Below, in pieces: positions 46,279 through 55,610 of a stretch of 64,000 bases of DNA; within the stretch, counting starts at the first letter, position 1, and each line of letters begins with the position of its first letter. The position numbers and the translations under genes were made by a program. The notes under the pieces are model-generated. The model was not told where the DNA came from. It made no database searches and saw only the letters and a list, made by a program, of their open reading frames with translations. This DNA is from Staphylococcus equorum. GTDB lineage: Bacteria; Bacillota; Bacilli; Staphylococcales; Staphylococcaceae. The stretch is from contig NZ_LNNB01000019.1 of the NCBI RefSeq assembly GCF_001747895.1, positions 62,001-126,000 of the forward strand, read 5' to 3'.

Positions 46279-46923
46279 ATGGAGCGAAAAGTTAGTTTTC
46301 TTCAAGCGCTCAAATTGTTCTGGACAAACTATGTTAATTTTAAAGGGCGCTCACGTCGAAGCGAATATTGGTATATGACATTATGGCATATGATTTTTAT
46401 GATACCAGGGCTAATATTACTTATTATAGGTTTTATCATGCTTGTTTCAGGTCTTTCATCTTATTCTGGTGAAATCACTGTAATTGGAGGCATTTTAATA
46501 TTCATATCTTTTATATATCTAGTTATATATGGATTAGCTACACTGATTCCTTGCTGGGCATTATTGGTTAGAAGATTTCATGATACTGGTAGGAAAATGT
46601 TGATTCCAGTGATTTATTTTGCCGTATTAATTGTTACTAATATTATGATTACATTAATAAATGCGATGGATCCTGAATATGCTAATATTGCTAGTATCAT
46701 TACGCTGATGTTGATATATATCATTTATGCGGTATTAGGAATATATTGTTTAGTTATTTGTTGTTTGGATAGTGAGAGAAAAACAAATAAATATGGGACG
46801 AGCCATAAATATGGTAATCACATTCGCTCGAATGCTCACATGTATGAGGATACTTTTAACCCTAAAGAAAATGAGCAACTTGGACAAACTCATAATCAAA
46901 AACAAGAGGAATTAAAATACTGA
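46279..46923 (+). CDS. DUF805 membrane protein
   Basis: A 214-residue protein of the DUF805 family. The N-terminal WTNYVNFKGRSRRSEYWYM is diagnostic, and four to five helices follow (about residues 30-60, 70-100, 113-132 and 140-165), with RRFHDTGRKM in the central loop. The C-terminal 50 residues are hydrophilic and rich in N, H, E and Q. AGGGGG is better spaced for ATG 46279 than for the ATG one codon earlier. Function is unknown. It is monocistronic, ended by a terminator. Confidence 0.8.
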   Translation: MERKVSFLQALKLFWTNYVNFKGRSRRSEYWYMTLWHMIFMIPGLILLIIGFIMLVSGLSSYSGEITVIGGILIFISFIYLVIYGLATLIPCWALLVRRFHDTGRKMLIPVIYFAVLIVTNIMITLINAMDPEYANIASIITLMLIYIIYAVLGIYCLVICCLDSERKTNKYGTSHKYGNHIRSNAHMYEDTFNPKENEQLGQTHNQKQEELKY

Positions 46924-46928
46924 AATTA

Positions 46929-46975
46929 AAACGCTGTTACCAACTTAGTTTAAGTGGAAACAGCGTTAATTTTTT
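46929..46975 (+). terminator. Terminator of the DUF805 gene
   Basis: AAACGCTGTTACCAACTTA and TAAGTGGAAACAGCGTT form a long stem with one internal mismatch pair, followed by AATTTTTTCTT. Confidence 0.85.
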
Positions 46976-47111
46976 CTTGTGCGATATCACTTGCACAAGA
47001 AGTAAAAAAGTAGAATCATGTCAAGCAAAGTTGAATTTAAAATGTAACTTTGCTTGATCTAATGGTATTATCAAAGTATATTATTTTTAAAAAGAGAGGG
47101 GTCGGGGCACA

Positions 47112-48011
47112 ATGTCACTAAACATTGAACATGTAACCAAGAAATATAAAGATTTTACAGCGGTTAATGATATTTCATTATCTTTAGAACAAGGTAAAAT
47201 GTTAGGTTTTCTAGGCAGAAATGGTGCAGGAAAAACGACAACCTTCAGAATGATTTTAGGACTAACGCCAATCACTGAAGGTAAAATTGCATATAATGAC
47301 AAACCCATAGACAAGACTTCATACAACCACATTGGCTATTTACCAGAAGAGAGAGGATTACATCCTAAAATGAAAGTAGAAGATGAATTACGTTATTTAG
47401 CTACTTTAAAAGGAATGAAGTCCAAAGAAATTACGGAAGCTATAGATTATTGGTTAGATAGGTTTGGTATTAACGAAAATAGAGAAAAGAAAATTGAAGC
47501 ATTATCCAAAGGGAATCAACAAAAAATCCAACTTTTAGCAAGTATGTTACATAAACCAGAATTATTAATTTTGGATGAACCATTCAGTGGCTTAGATCCA
47601 GTCAATGTAGAGTTATTAAAATCAGCTGTTAAAGATTTAAATGATGCTGGTACTACTATTATATATAGCTCTCATAGAATGGAACATGTAGAAGAATTAT
47701 GTGACAATGTCTGTATTCTAAATCGGGGAGAGCTTGTTGTTTCAGGTCCAATTGATGAAGTGAAAGCAAATCATGGTAAGAAAAGCGTCGTTATAGAAAC
47801 AGAACATGAAATGCCAGAAATAGATAGCATTGACGGTGTATTACAAGTAGATAGAAGTAAAAGAGAAATCAAAGCAATGATTGAGACAGAAGCGGTTGCT
47901 GAAAAAATTTATGAAGTTGTAACACAGTATGGTTTCGTCAAACGGTTCCAAGTTGTAGAACCATCACTAAATGAAATCTTTATAGCAAAAGTAGGTGACG
48001 TCAATGGATAA
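47112..48011 (+). CDS. NatA-like ABC transporter ATP-binding protein
   Basis: A 299-residue ABC ATPase of the NatA/YhaQ exporter group. Walker A is GRNGAGKTT (about residues 36-44), the Q-loop is GYLPEERGL, the signature is LSKGNQQKIQ, Walker B is LLILDEPFSGLDP and the switch histidine is in YSSHRMEHVEEL; a C-terminal regulatory extension of about 90 residues follows, as in NatA. Start at ATG with GAGAGGGG upstream. It overlaps the permease gene by 8 bases. The substrate is not known: sodium, peptides or toxic compounds are possible. Confidence 0.85.
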   Translation: MSLNIEHVTKKYKDFTAVNDISLSLEQGKMLGFLGRNGAGKTTTFRMILGLTPITEGKIAYNDKPIDKTSYNHIGYLPEERGLHPKMKVEDELRYLATLKGMKSKEITEAIDYWLDRFGINENREKKIEALSKGNQQKIQLLASMLHKPELLILDEPFSGLDPVNVELLKSAVKDLNDAGTTIIYSSHRMEHVEELCDNVCILNRGELVVSGPIDEVKANHGKKSVVIETEHEMPEIDSIDGVLQVDRSKREIKAMIETEAVAEKIYEVVTQYGFVKRFQVVEPSLNEIFIAKVGDVNG

Positions 48012-49242
48012 ATTCTTTGCGACTTTTTCCTTAACTTATAAAAGTAAAGTCAAAACAAAGTCATTTGTTATTTTTACAGCTATTGTGATTCTTTTAATGG
48101 TTGGAGCGGCGAATATTAATAAAATTATTGATTTATTTGATGATGGACCTGATAAAGTAGGGGTTGTCTCATCGAATAATGAAATTTATAAAGTCATTAA
48201 ATCACAAGGTGATCAACTTGATGAAGGCGCAGACTTTAAGCAATTATCAGAAAAACAAGCAAAGTCACAGGTTAAAAACGAAAAATTAGATAAAGCTTAC
48301 GTTATTAAACTGAGTGAAGATAAAAAACTTTCAGGTAAAATATTGAGTAAAGATACTGTTTCAGAACAAGATAAGCAAAAATTAAAAGCGACATTATCAA
48401 CTATACAAACACAATTTGTTGCAGCGAATTTAAACTTATCACAAGATGAATTAAAGCAGTTACAGTCTCAAAGTGAAGTAACTTCAGAAGTGCTTGCAGA
48501 TAATGCTAACAATTCAAATTTAAGTGAAGCTCAAAAAGGCTTTAATACAATGATTGTATATGCAGGCGTGATGCTTATATTCTTTATCGTTTTCAATTAT
48601 GCGAGCCAAGTTGCTATGGAAATCGCAACTGAGAAAACATCACGAGTTATCGAAATGATTATTACGAGTGTGTCACCAGTGACGCATATTCTTGCGAAGA
48701 TGGCAGGTGTGGTTTCAGTAGCATTAACCCAAATCAGTATATTTATTGTGGCTGGCATTATATGTTTCTTATTGTTTGATATTGGAGATATGTTAAAAGG
48801 GTTTAATATTGAACCAAACGAATTAACCGTGCAATTAATCGTCGTAGGTATCATATCAATGATTATTGGTATACTTTCATATATTATTTTAGCATCGATT
48901 TTAGGATCTATTACTGCTCGTATAGAAGATATTAATCAATCATTAATGCCAATGACATTAATTAGTATGATTGCATTTTATATTTCCTTATTTAGTATCA
49001 TGAACACAGATACATTATTGGTGAAAATTACCAGCTTCATACCATTGCTTTCACCATTTGTGATGTTTGTTCGTGCATCCACGCCAGATGTTGCTATATG
49101 GGAAATTGTATTAAGTATGATTATCTCTATTATCACTATTTTTATACTATTATGGGTTGCAGTGCGTAGTTATAAAGATACGATTTTGAGTTTTGATAAA
49201 GGCTTTATGAGTTCGGTAAAACGTATATTTAATAAAAAATAA
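48004..49242 (+). CDS. NatB-like ABC-2 type permease
   Basis: A 412-residue ABC-2 permease. One helix at about residues 22-42 is followed by an extracytoplasmic domain of about 130 residues and a cluster of five to six C-terminal helices, with EIATEKTSRVIEMIITSVSP, the cytoplasmic coupling-helix motif of NatB/YhaP proteins, near residue 207. AGGTGA within the upstream gene places the start at ATG 48004, giving an 8-base overlap and coupled translation with the ATPase. The pair probably forms an exporter. A terminator follows. Confidence 0.85.
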   Translation: MDKFFATFSLTYKSKVKTKSFVIFTAIVILLMVGAANINKIIDLFDDGPDKVGVVSSNNEIYKVIKSQGDQLDEGADFKQLSEKQAKSQVKNEKLDKAYVIKLSEDKKLSGKILSKDTVSEQDKQKLKATLSTIQTQFVAANLNLSQDELKQLQSQSEVTSEVLADNANNSNLSEAQKGFNTMIVYAGVMLIFFIVFNYASQVAMEIATEKTSRVIEMIITSVSPVTHILAKMAGVVSVALTQISIFIVAGIICFLLFDIGDMLKGFNIEPNELTVQLIVVGIISMIIGILSYIILASILGSITARIEDINQSLMPMTLISMIAFYISLFSIMNTDTLLVKITSFIPLLSPFVMFVRASTPDVAIWEIVLSMIISIITIFILLWVAVRSYKDTILSFDKGFMSSVKRIFNKK

Positions 49243-49918
49243 TAATTTAAAATGAGCGATTAAAATAAACTGCCATCAACATGTAATATGTGGAGGTAGT
49301 TTATTTTTTATGATTGATACGTTTATTGTGTATAAAAAACGTATCTTTTTAGAGTGAATAGAAATTTGTTTATATAAAATTACTATGTACTTATATAAAT
49401 TAAGTAGTAGAATAAAGAGGAATTCAACAAAGTTATAATATTGTAAAATGAAAATTTGGCTATTATTTGTATAATAATAGAAAAAGTATAACAATTTTTA
49501 TGATTGTTTGTTAAAATTGACGATTAGTATAGATAAAGATTTGACTAAATTGTTACAATATAAGAGAGTAATAGAAGAATTAGGGAGTATTAAATATTAC
49601 ACAAGATTTGTGTTATTCCATCACAGTGACTTTGCAAGTTAACTTATGCTAGAGGGAAGCATAGTTAATCACATTGATGTTGTTACATTTAATCGTATTA
49701 TGTGTGATAGGGATTGTTCACTACAATTGAATTATTATTTTCAAAATAAATATTCAAATAAATTGGACTTGTAGTGAGACAGTTTACATTGCCTAAACAC
49801 AATGAAGATCCCCTTCTGAGTTGTGATTTACAGGCCACGTTTGTAAGTGATGTTTTTATTCATGATAAAACCTGATATTAACTTTTGAAAAAGTATTGGG
49901 TTTGAAAGGGAGTAATTG
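49243..49918. other. Long intergenic region with structured sequence upstream of galM
   Basis: After the permease terminator (49263-49309) about 600 bases carry no supported open frame. Two inverted repeats stand out: TTAACTTATGCT/AGCATAGTTAA (49639-49668, loop AGAGGGA) and TCACTACAA/TTGTAGTGA (49718-49726 and 49769-49777). The stretch from about 49780 is richer in C than the surroundings (GATCCCCTTC). It may be an unrecognised leader RNA or small RNA; no known riboswitch pattern was recognised. Confidence 0.4.
49263..49309 (+). terminator. Terminator of the NatAB-like operon
   Basis: AAATAAACTGCC and GGTAGTTTATTT pair around a partly complementary interior and are followed by further T. Confidence 0.75.
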
Positions 49919-50938
49919 ATGATGTTTGCAAAAGTAGAAAGCCAAAGTAATGGTATTGATTTAATTAAAATTGATAATGAAGAAACGAAAATTGTTTTTA
50001 CAAATTATGGTGCACGTATTGTCTCATGGAAGTATGATGATAATAACATTGTACTTGGAAATGTTGTAGAAGCAGATGAATTCTATGAGGAAAACCCATT
50101 TCATTTCGGGGCAACAATTGGCCGTTATGGTGGCAGAATTGCAAATGCGACTTTCGAATTAGATGGAAAGACTTATCAGCTTGACGCAAATAACGGTGAA
50201 CATAACATACATGGTGGGCCAGAAGGTATTGGTACACGCTTCTTTGATTATGAAATTGAAGAGCAAGTGGGCCAAGTAAAAGTTATTTTCACAACAACTA
50301 TAAAAAGTTCGGACGACCATTTTCCTGGTGATATTGAGCTAGAAGTAATTCATTCTTATGATGTTGATCATAAATGGACAATTGAATACAAAGCAACCGC
50401 TACAGAGAAAACGTTATTTAATCCGATGAATCATGTTTATTTTAATTTGAATAGAGATAATAATGTGATTGATAACCATAGTATTTCAAGTTCAAAATTA
50501 GATATGTATTTATTAGGCGACGATAATATCGTTGAAAGCATGGAACCAATTGATTTAGTGGACACGTTTAACGAAAAAAACATACAATTTAAAGACATCT
50601 TTACGAGTGAGCATCCAGTTGTGAAAGCACAAATGGAACGTTTTGGCGGCATCGATCATCCATTTGATATAGGTGGCAATGAAATGACCGTTGAAAATAA
50701 ACGCTTTTTATTAACAGTGAACACTGACATGCCAAATGTTGTCATTTTCACATTTAATGATACTACAAGTTGGCAAAGTGACTTTAATATTTATAAGGCA
50801 CATTCTGGTTTTACGCTTGAGACGCAATGTATACCAAATGACATTAACTTAATGGGAGAAAAAGCACCATCTATATTGGAAGCGAATCAACCATACTATT
50901 CAAAAACGTCATATAAAATTTTTGAAAAAGAGTTATAG
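49919..50938 (+). CDS. galM: Aldose 1-epimerase (galactose mutarotase)
   Basis: A 339-residue GalM-family beta-sandwich enzyme that interconverts alpha and beta anomers of aldoses. Landmarks are FTNYGARIVSW at the N-terminus, GRYGGRIANATFELDGKTYQLDANNGEHNIHGG (about residues 62-94) with the conserved arginine and histidine, NPMNHVYFNL with the catalytic histidine, and the C-terminal SGFTLETQCIPND with the catalytic glutamate. AAGGGAG is 6 bases before ATG 49919. No galactose operon is adjacent. It is followed by a repeat B copy. Confidence 0.9.
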   Translation: MMFAKVESQSNGIDLIKIDNEETKIVFTNYGARIVSWKYDDNNIVLGNVVEADEFYEENPFHFGATIGRYGGRIANATFELDGKTYQLDANNGEHNIHGGPEGIGTRFFDYEIEEQVGQVKVIFTTTIKSSDDHFPGDIELEVIHSYDVDHKWTIEYKATATEKTLFNPMNHVYFNLNRDNNVIDNHSISSSKLDMYLLGDDNIVESMEPIDLVDTFNEKNIQFKDIFTSEHPVVKAQMERFGGIDHPFDIGGNEMTVENKRFLLTVNTDMPNVVIFTFNDTTSWQSDFNIYKAHSGFTLETQCIPNDINLMGEKAPSILEANQPYYSKTSYKIFEKEL

Positions 50939-50962
50939 AAACTAAATTGATATTATGCAAAT

Positions 50963-51150
50963 GAGTCTGGGACATTAATATATGTCTCAGACTTATTTTT
51001 ATATTGGCAGTAGTTAACTGCATTGGAAATGCGCTTATATTAAACTTTTAAAGACTTACAATTCTTGTAGTCCATTTTCTAGTCATCTTTGCCGAAGTCG
51101 AATCATACAACAAACCTTATTAGAAAAATTTAGTTTTCTATCTAGTTCCC
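50963..51150 (+). repeat. Dispersed repeat B, divergent copy
   Basis: It begins with the terminator hairpin GAGTCTGGGACA/TGTCTCAGACTT and a T-run (50963-51000), then after about 80 bases resumes with CTAGTCATCTTTGCCGAAGT, AATCATACAACAAA and TTAGTTTTCTATCTAGTTCCC, which parallel the full copy at 38.9 kb with an insertion and many substitutions. Confidence 0.6.
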
Positions 51151-51160
51151 ATTTATATAG

Positions 51161-51829
51161 TTATTTCTCTGCGATGTTTTGTGCGCGTTTTAAAAATTTT
51201 TGCAATTTTGAATGTCTCTCGTCAGTTAGATAGGGATTTTTCAAAGCATCTGTTAAACGTGTTATATTTTTATTATCGTTATAATAGATGTCATTCAGTT
51301 CGAACACCGAAAGCGGCATATGCGTGTTTGAAGAATGTATGAATTCTAAATTTGCACCATCATCTACAAATCCTTCTTTTATAACTCTAAGATAAAACCC
51401 AGTCTTGCAAGAACGCGACATGCGCTTAACTAAATCTGGAATTTTATACTTTTCTTGAATTTTCCAACATGGTTCTCTTATTTCAGATACTTCTACAATT
51501 GCTTCATCTAATTGAAATTGATCACCCAAATAAATGTCATTTTCATCTAAATCGACAGCAGTTAAATTCTCACCAAACATAGCATAGTCAGGTAATGTAG
51601 AAACATCATTTTTCCATAATTCATAGTTCTTCTTACTATAAAGGCATAGCGCTTTATCTGGTCCACCGTGTCCTTTATATTCTTGCTCATCTTCAATAAA
51701 CCCAGTCTTCGATAACCACATTTGACTTGTAATTCTCTTTTTGTTTAAGGCTGAGCGCATCGGTCTTTTTGTACTGTATGATAAATCTTGAATTTTACCT
51801 GTAGAAATTGCATCTAGCGCATAAATCAT
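51161..51829 (-). CDS. MOSC-domain protein (YiiM-like)
   Basis: A 222-residue protein of the MOSC family related to E. coli YiiM and the MOSC part of molybdenum-cofactor reductases. The order RSALNKKRITSQMWLSKTGFIEDEQEYKGHGGPDKALCLYS, ENLTAVDLDENDIYLGDQF and VSEIREPCWKI is characteristic, the last containing the conserved cysteine that ligates molybdenum in active family members. AGGAGG precedes the ATG. It probably handles 6-N-hydroxylaminopurine-like compounds or sulfur transfer to the molybdenum centre; the role is not proven in staphylococci. It is monocistronic. Confidence 0.85.
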   Translation of the reverse strand: MIYALDAISTGKIQDLSYSTKRPMRSALNKKRITSQMWLSKTGFIEDEQEYKGHGGPDKALCLYSKKNYELWKNDVSTLPDYAMFGENLTAVDLDENDIYLGDQFQLDEAIVEVSEIREPCWKIQEKYKIPDLVKRMSRSCKTGFYLRVIKEGFVDDGANLEFIHSSNTHMPLSVFELNDIYYNDNKNITRLTDALKNPYLTDERHSKLQKFLKRAQNIAEK

Positions 51830-51992
51830 AATTCAGTACCTCCTGCAGTTTAGTGATTATCATTTTAAAACAATTTTCAGAATATGCAAGTGAACATATA
51901 TTAGCGTCTTATAATTACGTTTTTTAGCTATGTATTTTTATGAATCTCATGTACAATAAAGATAAAAGTACTGTGTGTAAAGGGGAAGCATT

Positions 51993-52682
51993 ATGAATAA
52001 AAAACAGTTGAAGTTAAGTACATTTGATGATGCATTAGACCAAATTAAAGATGGTATGGTTGTGGGTATTGGTTCAGGTTCAACAATTGAACTACTCGTG
52101 CCAAAAATCGCAGAGAAATTAGAACAAGCACATATTGATATAACTGGCGTCTGTACTTCAAACAAAACAGCTTATATCGCAAAGGAATTAGGTATGCGTG
52201 TAGTCGATGTAAACGATGTGGATAAAATTGATATCGCAATTGATGGCGCTGATGAAGTAGACAATCAATTAAACCTTATAAAAGGTGGCGGTGGAGCACT
52301 ATTCAGAGAAAAAGTAATTGATGCTATGGCAGACAGATTTATTGTTTTAATAGATGATAGTAAATGCGTAGATTATTTAGGCCAAACGTTTAAGCTTCCT
52401 GTGGAAGTAGATAAATTTAATTGGCTACTCGTTTCTAAAAAGATTGAGTCATATGGTAAGGGTAATATTAAAGCAATACGCCGTGTTGTTGATGATGTGC
52501 CATTTATTACAGATAATGGTAACTATATATTGGACTTAGATTTAAACGGAAGTATAGATGCTTACGAAATGCATGAGTATTTAATCCATCTTGTGGGTGT
52601 ATTGGAAACCGGTTATTTCTTAGATGTTGCTGACCAAATTATTATTGGTTCACCAGACGGTGTGAAAGTACTTGAAAAATAA
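51993..52682 (+). CDS. rpiA: Ribose-5-phosphate isomerase A
   Basis: A 229-residue RpiA that interconverts ribose 5-phosphate and ribulose 5-phosphate. The phosphate loop GIGSGSTIE is at about residues 25-33, the catalytic region DGADEVD at about 85-91, KGGGGALFREKVID at about 95-108 and the C-terminal GVLETGYFLDVAD is intact. AGGGGAAG precedes the ATG. It provides the housekeeping pentose phosphate isomerase, leaving the RpiB-like enzyme at 7.9 kb free for another substrate. A repeat B terminator follows. Confidence 0.93.
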   Translation: MNKKQLKLSTFDDALDQIKDGMVVGIGSGSTIELLVPKIAEKLEQAHIDITGVCTSNKTAYIAKELGMRVVDVNDVDKIDIAIDGADEVDNQLNLIKGGGGALFREKVIDAMADRFIVLIDDSKCVDYLGQTFKLPVEVDKFNWLLVSKKIESYGKGNIKAIRRVVDDVPFITDNGNYILDLDLNGSIDAYEMHEYLIHLVGVLETGYFLDVADQIIIGSPDGVKVLEK

Positions 52683-52694
52683 ATAATAAAAATG

Positions 52695-52732
52695 GCGGAT
52701 GAGACATGTAATTATGTCTCATCCGCTTTTTT
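52695..52732 (+). terminator. Terminator of rpiA (repeat family B hairpin)
   Basis: GCGGATGAGACA (52695-52706) and TGTCTCATCCGC (52715-52726) form a perfect 12-base stem followed by six T; nearly identical in the core to the hairpin at 11.0 kb. Confidence 0.88.
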
Positions 52733-52814
52733 GTATTTTTATTTAAAGATGGTAATGCTTTGGAGAGGCCTGACTAGTTAATAAAGCAATATCGGACGCG
52801 CAGACAGCATAAAC

Positions 52815-52849
52815 AAAAAATGCCGACAAAGCCAGAGGCTCTGTCGACA
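52815..52849 (-). terminator. Terminator of lyrA, minus-strand relative of repeat A
   Basis: On the minus strand TGTCGACAGAGCC pairs with GGCTTTGTCGGCA and is followed by six T. The sequence parallels the terminator heads of repeat A at 21.1 and 45.2 kb, without the downstream segment. Confidence 0.8.
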
Positions 52850-52904
52850 CTTTGTGAGGCATACCATACTCCTCAAGTTTTAATAATGTTACGCATTGGT
52901 GTAA

Positions 52905-54419
52905 CTAACGACGGTGACCACGTTTACTTTTAAGATTAAAAGGTGAACGCGTTTGTTTATCATTTGAATCATTGTCTTCTTCTTGATCATTATGTGTTGC
53001 GTTTGTAGAGTTTAATTCAGTTGATGATGTGTCTTCAATATGATCATCATCTGTAATGGATGCTTTCGCATCACTCACAGCTGAAGATTTACGAGAAGAT
53101 GAATAACGTGCACTTGTTTTTAATGACTCATTATCGTTGTCGGTTGTATCATGCTTTACTTTTTCAGTAGATGCTTCAACGGAACTATTAGTCAAATTGT
53201 TTGAGTCGTTATTATCATTAGATTTTGTTTTGTCATCTTCTTCATTTATTTCAACATGATCATCATACGTCGTGTTGCTTTCAGTGTTTGTCTTTTTTTG
53301 ATTATCATCAGTAGTTAAATCTGCGTTGTTTTGTTCAGTTGCTTCATTAACAGTAGATGTTGTAGACGGTGCTGTATTTTTATCATCGACTGTTGAAGTT
53401 GTCGTCTTTGTTGTCTCATCAGTGTGTTGTTGATCTGAGTCATGCGCTGTATGATGAGCCGCAGCAACACCACTTGCAGCAGTCGTTGACTTTAAGCTGT
53501 CTGAAGACGATGTGCTTGTCTTATTTTCATCTTTAACACTATCTTCATCAACATCATCATCAGTTTGTGCATCGTTTTCAGAAGTTTCATTAACGTGATC
53601 AAGGTAGTTGTTATCATCCACTTCATCTAAATTACGTTTTGTGAAGAAATAAAGAATCGAACGAACGATAATACTTAATAGAATGTAAACAGCAGCAACA
53701 GCGGCTGTAGTTAAAGCAATTACTTTCATTGGGAACACATCGCCCAATTCTTCGTTAAATAAGAAAACGAATCCAAATGACATTGTCGCATGGAATATTG
53801 TCGCAATGTATATTGTACGTCCTTTTGTAGCACGAATAAGTTCTCCAATAATCATTGAAAAAGCGAAAGAATAAAGGAAACTATATATCGCATAATCAAA
53901 GCTAAATGAAATATTAACATTCCATATTGAATACATAATGCCCACGATAATAGATGCGATAAATGTATTCATCTTAGTTTCAACAATATGTTGTAAATAA
54001 GAACGGAAACCAAACTCTACTAAGAAAGCCATGATAATTTGACCAATAATAATTGATATAATTGAAACAGATAAATCGTCTGTTTGTAGAAGTACAAAAC
54101 TATCAGCATAAACATTGAAGCAAATCATAGCAATAATAAAAATAATTAATGGTATGACAAGTGCTAAAATGATACGTTCTATAACTTTTAAACTAATTGA
54201 AAACTTTAAACTACCAAGTTGCGTACCTCTGTGTTTAAAGACGAGTAAACATATAACGGCAGCAATAAATGGTGCTAAGCTGCTCATGTCAAAGACAAAA
54301 GTTTTAAGAGAAATTGTACCTTGAAAATCTTTAAGTATAATAGGTGCTGCATAAGCAATAATGAAGAAAATAAATATCATCATTGCCCATTGAAAACCTG
54401 GTATACGTTTTGTATTCAT
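52905..54419 (-). CDS. lyrA: LyrA/SpdC, CPBP-family membrane protein with long hydrophilic tail
   Basis: A 504-residue membrane protein. The first about 255 residues hold about eight helices of the CPBP (abortive infection) fold; the last about 240 are rich in S, T, D, N, E and K with a basic end (KSKRGHRR). S. aureus LyrA/SpdC, with the same plan and the same neighbourhood between rpiA and hutG, partners the glucosaminidase SagB to set glycan strand length and affects WalKR kinase activity and lysostaphin sensitivity. The protease motif EExxxR is degenerate (VEFGFR), as expected for a non-proteolytic member. GGAGGT precedes ATG 54419. The tail is longer than I recall for S. aureus. Confidence 0.87.
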   Translation of the reverse strand: MNTKRIPGFQWAMMIFIFFIIAYAAPIILKDFQGTISLKTFVFDMSSLAPFIAAVICLLVFKHRGTQLGSLKFSISLKVIERIILALVIPLIIFIIAMICFNVYADSFVLLQTDDLSVSIISIIIGQIIMAFLVEFGFRSYLQHIVETKMNTFIASIIVGIMYSIWNVNISFSFDYAIYSFLYSFAFSMIIGELIRATKGRTIYIATIFHATMSFGFVFLFNEELGDVFPMKVIALTTAAVAAVYILLSIIVRSILYFFTKRNLDEVDDNNYLDHVNETSENDAQTDDDVDEDSVKDENKTSTSSSDSLKSTTAASGVAAAHHTAHDSDQQHTDETTKTTTSTVDDKNTAPSTTSTVNEATEQNNADLTTDDNQKKTNTESNTTYDDHVEINEEDDKTKSNDNNDSNNLTNSSVEASTEKVKHDTTDNDNESLKTSARYSSSRKSSAVSDAKASITDDDHIEDTSSTELNSTNATHNDQEEDNDSNDKQTRSPFNLKSKRGHRR

Positions 54420-54616
54420 TATGTAACCTCCAATAGGGTTCAGAAAAATCATTTATTCCTAATTATACATACTTCTTAGTGATAAATAAATTAAATTCAA
54501 ATATTTATCATTGAAATGTAATACTTTTACAAAATCAAACGTCTAAATGCAACAATTTTAATATGAATTTCAAAATTAACTTTTAAACAAGTGGGTAAAG
54601 ATAATTATAAATATAA

Positions 54617-54645
54617 TTGAATTGGTAAAAATGTAAGCGTATACT
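54617..54645 (+). promoter_or_regulatory. Promoter of hutG
   Basis: TTGAAT (54617-54622) and TATACT (54640-54645) have a 17-base spacer, about 35 bases before the start codon. The cre site overlaps the -10 box. Confidence 0.6.
54631..54645 (+). promoter_or_regulatory. cre site over the hutG -10 box
   Basis: ATGTAAGCGTATACT matches the cre consensus WTGNAANCGNWNNCW at every defined position. CcpA bound here would block polymerase, giving glucose repression of histidine use. Confidence 0.75.
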
Positions 54646-54680
54646 TTAAGTGTCGATATAGTTTCAAAAGGAGGAGAACT

Positions 54681-55610
54681 ATGTATAAATTAGCACAACG
54701 TGATTTATGGACAGGAAGAGTAGATAGTGAAACAGAGGAAACAGAATTCAGGCATTTTCAAACAATACAATTTCGTAATATTGAAGATGAGTACGATGAG
54801 CCACGTCACGGTGTAGGTATGTTAGGTTATGCGGTTGATAAGGGTGTTGAACTTAATAAAGGAAGAATTGGAGCTAAGTTAGGCCCAGACGCAATCAAGA
54901 AGACTTTTGCTAATTTACCAGTCTTGAGAACATGTTCAATTTATGATTATGGTAATGTTGAACATAATCATGAGACTTTAGAAGAAACACAACAAGAATT
55001 TGCGCATTATGTTGCTTCATCGATACAAAGACATAACCAAACCTTTTTGTTAGGGGGCGGACATGATATCGCTTATGCACAGTATTTGGGCACACGTGAG
55101 GCGTTTCCTGATGCTTCTATTGGTGTCATCAATATTGATGCACACTTTGACACTAGAAAAGAATCTGGTTCTACTTCTGGTACGAGCTTTAGACAAATTT
55201 TAGAACAGGATGAAAATACTGATTATTTAGTATTAGGTATTCAACAAGGTGGTAACACGCAAGCACTATTTGATTACGCGAAAGAAAGAGACATCGGTTT
55301 TGTTTATTCTGATGAATTGTTACATCAAATTTCTCCTCCAATTAAGGATAAGATAGAACGTTTTATACATGATCATGATGTGATTATGTTTACGATATGT
55401 ATGGATGTTATTGATAGTGCATTCGCACCGGGGGTAAGTGCAAATGCTGTATTAGGCCTATCACCACATGTTGTCCTTGAATTGGCGAAACGTATTATTC
55501 CAAGTGAGAAAGTTTCGACTGTTAGTATTGCCGAAACGAATCCAAAATATGATGTGGATAATCGAACTGCTAAATTATCTGCTAATTTTTTACATCATTT
55601 TATTCTTTAA
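54681..55610 (+). CDS. hutG: Formimidoylglutamase
   Basis: A 309-residue ureohydrolase-fold enzyme that converts N-formimidoylglutamate to glutamate and formamide, the last step of histidine degradation. Binuclear manganese ligands are visible in GGGHDIAYAQ (near residue 125), INIDAHFDTR (near 153) and CMDVIDSAFAPG (near 240). AAGGAGGAG precedes the ATG. It is transcribed separately from hutUI, convergent with the LysR regulator, whose 3' end it overlaps by 11 bases. A cre site covers its promoter. Confidence 0.92.
   Translation: MYKLAQRDLWTGRVDSETEETEFRHFQTIQFRNIEDEYDEPRHGVGMLGYAVDKGVELNKGRIGAKLGPDAIKKTFANLPVLRTCSIYDYGNVEHNHETLEETQQEFAHYVASSIQRHNQTFLLGGGHDIAYAQYLGTREAFPDASIGVINIDAHFDTRKESGSTSGTSFRQILEQDENTDYLVLGIQQGGNTQALFDYAKERDIGFVYSDELLHQISPPIKDKIERFIHDHDVIMFTICMDVIDSAFAPGVSANAVLGLSPHVVLELAKRIIPSEKVSTVSIAETNPKYDVDNRTAKLSANFLHHFIL

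Noticed and set aside
49276..49494. Minus-strand frame in the leader region upstream of galM
   Set aside because: Composition is typical of AT-rich non-coding DNA (Y, I, N, F, L, K) and no ribosome binding site precedes it.
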